This document shows positions 1-6,553 of a stretch of DNA of 23,388 nt, in pieces (the stretch's first letter is position 1; each line of letters opens with the position of its first letter). The position numbers and the translations under genes were made by a program. The DNA comes from JAIXWP01 sp044371755 (GTDB lineage: Bacteria; Bacteroidota; Bacteroidia; Flavobacteriales_D; Sanyastnellaceae), in the NCBI GenBank assembly GCA_044371755.1, contig JBILSZ010000041.1:1-23388 (forward strand), read 5' to 3'. A model generated the notes under the pieces. That model was not told where the DNA came from and ran no database searches. It saw nothing but the letters and a program-made list of their open reading frames with translations.

Positions 1-1396
1 CATTTGCGTTGTACATTACATTTGGATTGTTTCTAGAAAAAACAAGAAGGTGCTGGTCACTATGGTGACTGGGATAGCTGTAGCTCAATGGGTTTTCAAT
101 GTTGCAACGATAGCCTCCAATCCAGTCGTGATCATCTTGATTAAATTCACTAAAACTCCTATGAATATTAACGCCCCCGATGAAAAGTATCGGTTCTGTG
201 GGATGGTGCGTTATACATAAGTCGTAGCCTCCTTGTGAACGGAAGGTTCCAAAATCGAAGAGCGTACCAATTTCAAGCTGACACGGATCGTTTGGGACAT
301 TTGCTGATCGATCTGTCCAAACACCACCTGCGCCGCTACCATCACCACTCACATAATTGTATTTATATAGAATGTAGCCAATATTGTTCTCATCATTTTG
401 CATTTCCCCTATCAAAAAGATTTCATCTTGATTGAGTGGATTAATGCACATTACGCCTCTTTGCTGTGCGTAAAAATCCTCAGGGGTAATGTTTGTCCAA
501 TTGATGCCGTCAGGTGAGCGAAATATCCCACCTGGAAATGCTAAGTTTACAAAAGAAAGATACGCGTAAACGACGCCATCTTCGGTCACCACTACATCAA
601 CATTCTGGCTTCCGTACTGCTCAAAACCTAAAACCTGGGTCCATGTTTCGCCGCCATCAATACTTCGAATCACACCATTATAGACTGCCGCATACACCTC
701 ATCTTCTTCTAGATTGGAATAATCCATCGCCATATTCCAAGTAAAGTCGTAACTCCCATTCTGTAAAACACTTTGAGGTGTATTGCTTGCTGTACTTTCT
801 AGTTGAAACCAAGATTGACCGCCATCAATACTTTTAAATATTCCATCACCACTAAACAAGGAAGTGAAAGATGTAGCGCTGACAATGCCGTAAGCTTCTT
901 CACCTGTACCCATGTACCAAATATTCTCCTTGCCAGGTCGAATATCTTGAATGACGCATGAGGTGCTGTGGATTTGCTGAGGAGCCGTTGTCTTTGTCCA
1001 TGACTGTCCTCCGTTGGCAGATCTCCACATTCCTCCGCTCACACTGCCAGCTAGAATGATGTTTTCATCTAGGATATCAAGGGCGAGCGCACGGCTCCTT
1101 CCACCTTTATTAATTGGGCCCCGTGCAGTCCATGACTGATCTCTGTCCTCAAGTTTAACTGGAAGCCTTCGCGTAAACTCCATTACGTTTTGACGCATAT
1201 TTTTAGGTATCATACCAGTTGCAGGATCTTTTAGACGATTGAACTCAAACTCCTTTCTACCACCAGGCTTCAAACCAAAAGATTCGGTAGTGGCGCCTCC
1301 TTCTTCGAATTTAGAAGAAGAGAAATTATCCGTATAAAAATAGCCCAGCCCACAAAGGGATGCGGCGGTGACAATTGAAAGTAGAAATGTTTTCAT
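1..1396 (-). CDS. BNR/Asp-box repeat exported protein (partial, 3' end outside window)
   Basis: This minus-strand frame is open from an ATG at 1396 to the window edge, about 465 codons without a stop. The N-terminus (MKTFLLSIVTAASLCGLGYF) looks like a signal peptide or membrane anchor. Asp-box (BNR) motifs S-x-D-G-G-x-x-W recur near residues 126-133 (SANGGQSW), 189-196 (SIDGGQSW), 245-252 (SIDGGETW) and 294-300 (SPDGINW). These are marks of a beta-propeller like sialidase and sortilin/VPS10-type repeat proteins. In Bacteroidota such proteins are usually cell-surface or secreted and often end in a T9SS sorting domain; the C-terminus is not visible, so that is inference. Its ATG overlaps the TGA of the upstream esterase gene (ATGA, 1393-1396), so the two are probably translated in a coupled way. 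No catalytic sialidase signature was recognised, so an enzymatic role is not claimed. Confidence 0.85.
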   Translation of the reverse strand, partial: MKTFLLSIVTAASLCGLGYFYTDNFSSSKFEEGGATTESFGLKPGGRKEFEFNRLKDPATGMIPKNMRQNVMEFTRRLPVKLEDRDQSWTARGPINKGGRSRALALDILDENIILAGSVSGGMWRSANGGQSWTKTTAPQQIHSTSCVIQDIRPGKENIWYMGTGEEAYGIVSATSFTSLFSGDGIFKSIDGGQSWFQLESTASNTPQSVLQNGSYDFTWNMAMDYSNLEEDEVYAAVYNGVIRSIDGGETWTQVLGFEQYGSQNVDVVVTEDGVVYAYLSFVNLAFPGGIFRSPDGINWTNITPEDFYAQQRGVMCINPLNQDEIFLIGEMQNDENNIGYILYKYNYVSGDGSGAGGVWTDRSANVPNDPCQLEIGTLFDFGTFRSQGGYDLCITHHPTEPILFIGGVNIHRSFSEFNQDDHDWIGGYRCNIENPLSYSYPSHHSDQHLLVFSRNNPNVMYNAN

Positions 1397-2535
1397 AAAT
1401 CAAATATAAGCAGCGACTGTTGAACAAAAATATTTTCTGGATTTTTAGTGTCCGTGATTCGAACTGTGTACATACCTGAATCAAGCATTGAAACATCCAT
1501 GCTTGAAGCGAAAGTTAGAGAGGATAAAACCAATCGACCCCCTTGATCGAATATTGAAATGGAAACCGAATGATCATTCGGTAAATTTTTCAGATAGATG
1601 AAATCTCGCGCTGGATTGGGAAATATAGAAATTTCAGGCGAGTTGATTTCTCCTGTTGATACCAAATCTGCTGGACAAGAATGCTGAGAGAAAAAAGCCC
1701 AAATTTCCTCTGTAGCACTGATATCGCGGTTGATCGCTCCTAGTCCTCCAAATGTAGCATTGGTTCCCGGCCATTGATGTCCACCACCTTCAATTCTAAA
1801 CAGTACCAATTCAGACCCTTCATCACATGGCAGCCATGTAAATCGCTGCACAGTAGATAGATCAAGAATATTGGTGTTCGGAATATCTTGTACAATCGGA
1901 TCAGCGCCACAGCCATTATTATCACGCCAGTATTCAATGATTTGATCAACACCAAGTCCTGCGAATTGTGAGCCATTGTAACCAACCACAAAATCTGAAG
2001 TGCCATGAATTTGCATCACCGCCGTGGCATGAATGGGGTTGCAGGCATCCAGAGTATTTTGCGTCATGGTGCCTGCTACCGAGGCCACAGCGGCGAAGCA
2101 ATACTCCGACTGGCACGCAAGAATATAACTCAAGTAACCACCTGCTGAAAAGCCGCAAGAATATAGTTTTTGGAGATCAATATCGAAATCAGTATCAAAC
2201 TTTTGCACTAGGGCTTCGATAAATCCTAGGTCATCTTCATTGGACCCAACGGCACCGAGATCAGCATTCCAAAATCCGTTGACTCCATCTGGATAAACGA
2301 CAATAAAATCATTGTCTTCTGCATACGTATTAAAGTCCGAAATATCCATTATTCCTTCACCATCTTGAGTGGTGCCGTGCAAAACAAAAACCAGTGGAAC
2401 AGGAGTGCTTGGTAAATTATCAGGAACAAAGTAGGTGTATGTTCTCTCCAACCCGTCGTGTTGGATGGTGCCTGAGTTTTGGGCAAAGAGGCTTGAGATG
2501 ACAAGAGACAAGACTACGCTGGTAAGCAATTTCAT
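1393..2535 (-). CDS. Secreted PHB depolymerase/feruloyl-esterase-like alpha/beta hydrolase with T9SS sorting domain
   Basis: The protein of about 380 residues starts with a signal peptide (MKLLTSVVLSLVISSLFAQ). Next comes an alpha/beta-hydrolase domain of the polyhydroxybutyrate depolymerase/LpqC type: the oxyanion HG in FVLHGTTQDG near residue 54, nucleophile Ser130 in CGFSAGG, Asp181 in HGTSDF and His253 in GGGHQWPG, a complete catalytic triad. From about residue 298 there is a Por/T9SS type A sorting domain (ISIFPNPARDFIYLKN, then a GxYxVRI-like strand). It is therefore probably exported by T9SS to the surface or medium; the substrate (a polyester or esterified polysaccharide) is unknown. 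I chose ATG 2535 because an in-frame TTG at 2553 would lie inside the TATATTTG promoter box and spoil the signal peptide. It is the first gene of an operon with the BNR protein. Confidence 0.9.
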   Translation of the reverse strand: MKLLTSVVLSLVISSLFAQNSGTIQHDGLERTYTYFVPDNLPSTPVPLVFVLHGTTQDGEGIMDISDFNTYAEDNDFIVVYPDGVNGFWNADLGAVGSNEDDLGFIEALVQKFDTDFDIDLQKLYSCGFSAGGYLSYILACQSEYCFAAVASVAGTMTQNTLDACNPIHATAVMQIHGTSDFVVGYNGSQFAGLGVDQIIEYWRDNNGCGADPIVQDIPNTNILDLSTVQRFTWLPCDEGSELVLFRIEGGGHQWPGTNATFGGLGAINRDISATEEIWAFFSQHSCPADLVSTGEINSPEISIFPNPARDFIYLKNLPNDHSVSISIFDQGGRLVLSSLTFASSMDVSMLDSGMYTVRITDTKNPENIFVQQSLLIFDL

Positions 2536-2550
2536 GGAAAAGGTTTTTTT

Positions 2551-2558
2551 CAAATATA
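2551..2558 (-). promoter_or_regulatory. -7 promoter box of the esterase operon
   Basis: TATATTTG on the minus strand matches the Bacteroidota -7 consensus TAnnTTTG exactly, 15 bases before the ATG at 2535. No well-spaced TTG (-33) was seen, so strength cannot be judged. Confidence 0.6.
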
Positions 2559-2591
2559 TATATTCTTGCGAAAGACTTTAAATTAGCCGCC

Positions 2592-3272
2592 ATGCATCAC
2601 GAAGCGGACAATGTAAAAGAACGATATAAAAGGCGCCAGGCAGAAAAGTCAGCGTCCTTGTATGACGTGCAAAATCCTTATGTAAAGCATGCCACACGAG
2701 AGCGCGAAGAAGTTTACAAACAAGGCATTTTCGCCCATTTCGGAAATATTGAAGGCCTGAAGGTGATTGAAATCGGGGCAGGTGCTGGAGGGAATATTTC
2801 TTTTTTCAAAAAGCTTGGTATTCTTCCTCAAAATATTTTTGCCAACGAGTTAATTCCTGAGCGCGCTCAAGCCCTACGTGCGGCTCACCCCGATATACAC
2901 ATTATTGAAGGTGATGCCACTAGATTGGATGTAACAATGTTGGGACAATTTGATATTGTTTTTCAATCTACCGTTTTCACTTCTATTCTGGATGATTCAT
3001 TTAAACGTACGCTTGCAGATTTGATGGTGCAATTGATGAAGCCGAATGGGATGGTGTTGTGGTATGACTTCATTTACAACAATCCAAGAAATAAGGATGT
3101 GAAGGGCGTGGGTGTTGAAGAAGTGCGTCATTTGTTTCCCGCGCTAGATATTTCTTTCTCTAAAATAACATTGGCACCACCCATTGGTCGACGGGTTGGA
3201 AATCTCTATTCTATTTTCAATTTACTGCCGTTGCTCCGCACGCATGTGGTAGGATTTGGAAAAAAGGCATAA
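2592..3272 (+). CDS. Class I SAM-dependent methyltransferase
   Basis: 226 residues with a Rossmann-fold methyltransferase core. Motif I is VIEIGAGAGGN near residues 58-68, an acidic residue follows at the end of strand 2 (FANELIPERAQAL), EGDAT matches the motif around the adenine, and FDIVFQSTVF is the strand 4 motif. The N-terminal 45 residues are charged and helical (ERYKRRQAEK). There is no signal peptide or membrane segment, so it is cytoplasmic. The substrate cannot be told from sequence; relatives with this layout occur in polysaccharide and small-molecule pathways, but no such cluster is present here. It is divergent from the esterase gene with 56 bases between starts. A -7-like box with one mismatch (TATTCTTG, 2561-2568) precedes it. 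Confidence 0.85.
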   Translation: MHHEADNVKERYKRRQAEKSASLYDVQNPYVKHATREREEVYKQGIFAHFGNIEGLKVIEIGAGAGGNISFFKKLGILPQNIFANELIPERAQALRAAHPDIHIIEGDATRLDVTMLGQFDIVFQSTVFTSILDDSFKRTLADLMVQLMKPNGMVLWYDFIYNNPRNKDVKGVGVEEVRHLFPALDISFSKITLAPPIGRRVGNLYSIFNLLPLLRTHVVGFGKKA

Positions 3273-3298
3273 AAAAAAGCGTCCACGTTTGGACGCTT
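3271..3298 (-). terminator. Intrinsic terminator of the tRNA-like RNA unit
   Basis: A perfect 9-bp stem (AAGCGTCCA / TGGACGCTT) with a 4-base loop is followed on the minus strand by eight T. On the plus strand the U-tract side is missing, so this mainly ends the minus-strand transcript. It could also stabilise the 3' end of the methyltransferase mRNA, whose stop codon it touches. Confidence 0.75.
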
Positions 3299-3366
3299 GA
3301 TTCTGAGATAATCGACGCAAACCACTGCGTCGCTGTATAACCAAACAAACCACAGATTGTGATCGC

Positions 3367-3506
3367 TGTTGGAGAAGGATTCGAACCTCCACAGGGCGAT
3401 TAGGATTAAAAGAGCCAAACTTCCTGCAAATTTGACTCCCTCATCTTTTTTTCGTGATCCCCACCCTAGAGACTGTAGGGTGTGTCTGCCGTTTCACCAT
3501 CCAACA
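3367..3506 (-). ncRNA. tRNA-like RNA with oversized variable-region insert (unusual tRNA, pseudo-tRNA or regulatory RNA)
   Basis: Read on the minus strand, the ends form a perfect 7-bp acceptor stem (TGTTGGA / TCCAACA). Next come TG at positions 8-9, a D arm (GTG, loop AAACGGCAGA, CAC), an anticodon-type stem CCCTA / TAGGG with a 7-base loop CAGTCTC, and near the 3' end a T arm (GGAGG, TTCGAAT, CCTTC). The TTCGAAT T-loop is canonical. Two things are wrong for a normal tRNA. The loop base at position 33 is A rather than T (nominal anticodon GTC). And about 73 bases separate the anticodon stem from the T stem, instead of 4-20. That insert has its own hairpin (GAGTCAAA / TTTGGCTC) and an outer pairing GATGAGG with CCTAATC. 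After the tRNA-like part, a further 7-bp hairpin (3313-3332) precedes the terminator. A TATATTTG promoter lies 9 bases upstream, so it is a single-gene unit. CCA is not encoded. No amino-acid identity is assigned. Confidence 0.6.
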
Positions 3507-3515
3507 ATTTGATTA

Positions 3516-3523
3516 CAAATATA
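3516..3523 (-). promoter_or_regulatory. -7 promoter box of the tRNA-like RNA
   Basis: TATATTTG on the minus strand is an exact TAnnTTTG match. The start of the tRNA-like fold is 9 bases further on, so the primary transcript would begin almost at its 5' acceptor end. A GGAG/CTCC inverted repeat lies just upstream of the box. Confidence 0.6.
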
Positions 3524-3614
3524 GGAGTAAGCTCCATACTGTGTATATTAATTCAATATTAAGTTTAAAATATAGATAATTCGCAACAAACGACCCGCTT
3601 CTTTGGTTTTTTGT

Positions 3615-3622
3615 TATTTTTG
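3615..3622 (+). promoter_or_regulatory. -7 promoter box of the Lrp/AsnC-family gene
   Basis: TATTTTTG is an exact TAnnTTTG match, 16 bases before the ATG at 3639. The expected leader is only about 10 bases. No spaced TTG was seen. Confidence 0.5.
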
Positions 3623-3638
3623 TTTCAAATAATTGCGA

Positions 3639-4094
3639 ATGGATTACCAAATTGACAACATCGACATCAAGATTTTGAATCTTCTGACCCAGGACGCGTT
3701 TATTCCTTACACTGAAATCGCGAAAAAAGTACACGTCGCGCCTGGCACTGTGCATGTTCGAATGAAGAAGATGGAAGAGGCGGGCATTGTGAAAAAGCCA
3801 CAGCTCCAAATCGATCTTTCAGCTTTAGGTTGGGATGTAAGCGCTTTTATTGGTGTATTCCTTAACAAAAATGACGTTTTATTCCAAGTGGTACAGGAGC
3901 TTCAGAAGATTCCTGAGGTTTTGAGTTGTCATTACACCACAGGCACCTACTCTTTATTTTTAAAAGTGCAATGCAAGGATACGCGCCATTTGAGAGACGT
4001 TTTGAGCGACCGCATTCAGAAGATTGAGGGCATCGCGCGCACTGAAACCTTGATTAGTTTGGAAGAAAGCTTTAGTAGGCAACTCAAGCTCTAG
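3639..4094 (+). CDS. Lrp/AsnC-family transcriptional regulator
   Basis: About 151 residues, the usual Lrp/AsnC length. The N-terminal helix-turn-helix follows the family pattern (DNIDIKILNLLTQDAFIPYT, then EIAKKVHVAPGTVHVRMKKM). Residues from about 65 onward form the RAM/ligand-binding domain (GVFLNKND, then VLSCHYTTGTYSLFLKV), ending in the typical ETLISLEESF strand. Such proteins are octameric or dimeric DNA-binding regulators that respond to amino acids or related small molecules; the effector is unknown here. I chose the ATG at 3639 over an in-frame TTG at 3633. It is monocistronic, with lepA about 110 bases downstream under its own promoter. Confidence 0.9.
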   Translation: MDYQIDNIDIKILNLLTQDAFIPYTEIAKKVHVAPGTVHVRMKKMEEAGIVKKPQLQIDLSALGWDVSAFIGVFLNKNDVLFQVVQELQKIPEVLSCHYTTGTYSLFLKVQCKDTRHLRDVLSDRIQKIEGIARTETLISLEESFSRQLKL

Positions 4095-4153
4095 TTTGAA
4101 CCAATGCTCTTACTGGCAGTTATTTATAATGAATGCCGCGCTATTGTGGCGTT

Positions 4154-4181
4154 TTGTGGAATGGAATATCACCTATCTTTG
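4154..4181 (+). promoter_or_regulatory. Promoter of lepA (TTG plus TATCTTTG)
   Basis: TATCTTTG (4174-4181) matches TAnnTTTG, and TTG at 4154-4156 lies 17 bases upstream, giving a two-part Bacteroidota promoter. It is followed by an AGAGGGG sequence (4191-4197) that looks like a rare Shine-Dalgarno for this genome. Confidence 0.65.
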
Positions 4182-4204
4182 CACACCTTTAGAGGGGAAT
4201 GAAT

Positions 4205-5995
4205 ATGAAGAATATACGGAATTTTTGCATCATCGCTCACATTGACCACGGAAAGTCAACTCTAGCCGACCGCCTGTTGCAAGTAACAGGTACAGTAGAC
4301 AATAGAAAGCTCGTGGCACAAACGCTGGACGATATGGACTTGGAACGCGAAAAAGGTATTACCATTAAGGCTCACGCCATTCAAATGGAGTATACGCGCA
4401 ATGGAGAAAAGTATATTCTCAACCTCATAGACACACCAGGTCACGTAGACTTCAGTTACGAAGTATCGCGCTCTATCGCTGCCTGTGAAGGCGCGCTTCT
4501 AATTGTAGACAGCACACAAGGCATTCAAGCACAAACCATTTCGAACTTATACCTTGCGTTGGAGCATGATTTAGAAATCATTCCAGTGCTCAACAAGCTA
4601 GACCTACCCAATGCTGAACCCGAGTTGGTAAAGGACCAAATCGTGGATCTAATCGGCTGTAAGCGCGAGAGTATTTTGTCTGCATCTGGTAAAACAGGCC
4701 TTGGTGTTGAAGATATTCTCGAAGCCATTTGCGAGCGCGTTCCTGCTCCAAAAGGCGACCCAAACGCACCATTACAAGCTATGATATTCGACTCGATGTT
4801 TAACTCTTTTCGAGGTATCATCGCTTATTTCAGAATCATGAACGGTACTCTTCACAAAGGAGAGAAAGTAAAATTCATGAGTAATAATCAGGTATATCAA
4901 GCAGATGAAGTGGGCGTATTGGGACTCGATCTTAAGCCGCGTGATTTCGTCGCTGCAGGTGATGTGGGATATATCATCAGTGGAATCAAAACAGCAACAG
5001 AAGTTAAAGTCGGAGATACAATTACAACAGTTGCCAATCCATGTACCGTTGCCATCAAAGGTTTCGAAGTGGTGAAGCCAATGGTATTTGCGGGTGTTTA
5101 CCCCGTAGACACCGACGACTACGAAGAGTTAAGAGCTTCCATGGAAAAGCTCCAATTGAACGATGCTTCTTTGGTATTCGAGCCCGAAAGTTCTGCTGCC
5201 CTTGGCTTTGGTTTCCGTTGTGGCTTCCTTGGAATGTTGCACATGGAAATTATCCAAGAGCGTTTGGAGCGTGAGTTCAACATGACGGTGATTACAACAG
5301 TTCCCAACGTTAGTTATTTTGCTTACACCACACGCGGTGAGACCTTAGAAATTCACAATCCAAGTGAACTGCCAGAACCCGCGAAGCTTGATTATGTAGA
5401 AGAACCTTACATCAAAGCACAGGTAATTACAAAATCTGAGTACGTTGGTTCGGTAATGACACTTTGTATAGAAAAGCGTGGAATTCTTACCAATCAATTA
5501 TACTTGACTTCAGATCGTGTAGAGCTTTCGTTTGAAATGCCTCTTGCAGAAATCGTATTTGACTTTTACGATCGCTTGAAGACAATTTCGAGAGGTTATG
5601 CCTCATTTGACTATTTCCCTGCTGGCTACAAGCAGAGTGATTTGGTAAAGATGGATATTCTGTTGAATGGTGATCAAGTGGATGCATTGTCGGCGCTTAT
5701 CCACCGCGATCATGCATTTGATTTGGGTAAAAAAATCTGCTTGAAGTTGAAAGAGCTCATCCCGAGACAGCAGTTTGAAATTGCCTTGCAAGCTGCTGTG
5801 GGTGCAAAAATCATCGCTCGTGAGACCATCAAAGCATTGAGAAAAGACGTTACCGCAAAATGTTATGGCGGTGACATCTCTCGTAAACGCAAACTTCTTG
5901 AAAAACAGAAAGAAGGTAAGAAGCGTATGCGTCAGGTGGGAAGTGTAGAAGTGCCACAGGAAGCATTCCTCGCGGTTCTCAAGCTCAATTCATAA
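4205..5995 (+). CDS. lepA: Elongation factor 4 (LepA), ribosome back-translocating GTPase
   Basis: 596 residues, the standard LepA length. The G domain carries P-loop AHIDHGKST (about residues 11-19), switch II DTPGHVDFS and NKLDLP for guanine recognition. EF-G-like domains II, III and V follow (GFRCGFLGMLHMEIIQERLE is strongly typical). The LepA-specific C-terminal domain ends with AKCYGGDISRKRKLLEKQK and GSVEVPQEAFLAVLK. LepA is a membrane-associated or cytoplasmic translational GTPase acting on stalled or initiating ribosomes. I prefer the second ATG (4205) to the ATG at 4199, because AGAGGGG is 7 bases from it and MKNIRNFCIIAHIDHGKST is the common family start; using 4199 adds only Met-Asn. 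A small membrane-protein gene follows after 6 bases, probably in the same transcript. Confidence 0.98.
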   Translation: MKNIRNFCIIAHIDHGKSTLADRLLQVTGTVDNRKLVAQTLDDMDLEREKGITIKAHAIQMEYTRNGEKYILNLIDTPGHVDFSYEVSRSIAACEGALLIVDSTQGIQAQTISNLYLALEHDLEIIPVLNKLDLPNAEPELVKDQIVDLIGCKRESILSASGKTGLGVEDILEAICERVPAPKGDPNAPLQAMIFDSMFNSFRGIIAYFRIMNGTLHKGEKVKFMSNNQVYQADEVGVLGLDLKPRDFVAAGDVGYIISGIKTATEVKVGDTITTVANPCTVAIKGFEVVKPMVFAGVYPVDTDDYEELRASMEKLQLNDASLVFEPESSAALGFGFRCGFLGMLHMEIIQERLEREFNMTVITTVPNVSYFAYTTRGETLEIHNPSELPEPAKLDYVEEPYIKAQVITKSEYVGSVMTLCIEKRGILTNQLYLTSDRVELSFEMPLAEIVFDFYDRLKTISRGYASFDYFPAGYKQSDLVKMDILLNGDQVDALSALIHRDHAFDLGKKICLKLKELIPRQQFEIALQAAVGAKIIARETIKALRKDVTAKCYGGDISRKRKLLEKQKEGKKRMRQVGSVEVPQEAFLAVLKLNS

Positions 5996-6001
5996 TCTAC
6001 C

Positions 6002-6484
6002 ATGCTCAAGGTTTTTGGGAGAATTTCGCTAATTGCGTCCATCGTTTTCCTATTATGCTTCTGGGGGCGTCTCATTATCATGGATAATGCAGAATGGAAT
6101 TCAGTGGATATTATTCTTTCAAGCATTGTCACGCTGGGAAGTTTAGCCCAGGTCGTTTTCGTATTGCGCTCCCTTCCAATTTTACAACTCGAACCGTATC
6201 ACGAATTCGAAACACTCGATAATGAAATGGCCTTCAGCGATACAGACGATGTCCATATTGTTTCGCTATCTGGACTGGATATCGTGTTTGCCGTTTTAGG
6301 TGGACTGTTATGGCTGGCGTTGGTGATAATTGGTGCCCGCTCTTTTGGCGCAATGTTTTCAATTTCGTTGAACCAACCCCTTTCTATTGTTCAAGCAGTC
6401 ATGATCTTGTCAGCAATATTAGGCAGCGTGCCCTCGTTGGTATACAACTTGCGCGTTTGGAACAAAAAGGGAATTGCGATGTGA
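6002..6484 (+). CDS. Small integral membrane protein of unknown function
   Basis: 160 residues with about four hydrophobic segments, near 5-25, 36-56, 94-116 and 125-147, so an inner-membrane protein with a short acidic loop between segments 2 and 3 (ETLDNEMAFSDTDD). I do not recognise a family. It begins 6 bases after the lepA stop with no visible promoter, so it is likely co-transcribed with lepA; that does not by itself imply a translational role. The ATG is the only sensible start. It ends before the promoter of the MORN-type gene. Confidence 0.75.
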   Translation: MLKVFGRISLIASIVFLLCFWGRLIIMDNAEWNSVDIILSSIVTLGSLAQVVFVLRSLPILQLEPYHEFETLDNEMAFSDTDDVHIVSLSGLDIVFAVLGGLLWLALVIIGARSFGAMFSISLNQPLSIVQAVMILSAILGSVPSLVYNLRVWNKKGIAM

Positions 6485-6540
6485 ACAATGCATCGTTCAA
6501 TGTCGCTTCTTCCGATCTTCTAATCGCTTCTCTATCCTAT

Positions 6541-6548
6541 TACTTTTG
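6541..6548 (+). promoter_or_regulatory. -7 promoter box of the MORN-repeat gene, leaderless arrangement
   Basis: TACTTTTG matches TAnnTTTG and ends 5 bases before the ATG at 6554. The expected transcription start is at or next to the A of the ATG, so the mRNA is probably leaderless. Confidence 0.55.
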
Positions 6549-6553
6549 TTTCC

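Noticed and set aside
235..744. Plus-strand ORFs of 66 and 76 codons at 235-435 and 514-744
   Set aside because: They are antisense to the BNR protein gene, whose frame carries the repeated Asp-box motifs.
3206..3418. 70-codon minus-strand ORF across the tRNA-like RNA
   Set aside because: It reads through the T arm, the tail hairpin and the terminator, and the product has no coding character; structure explains the sequence better.
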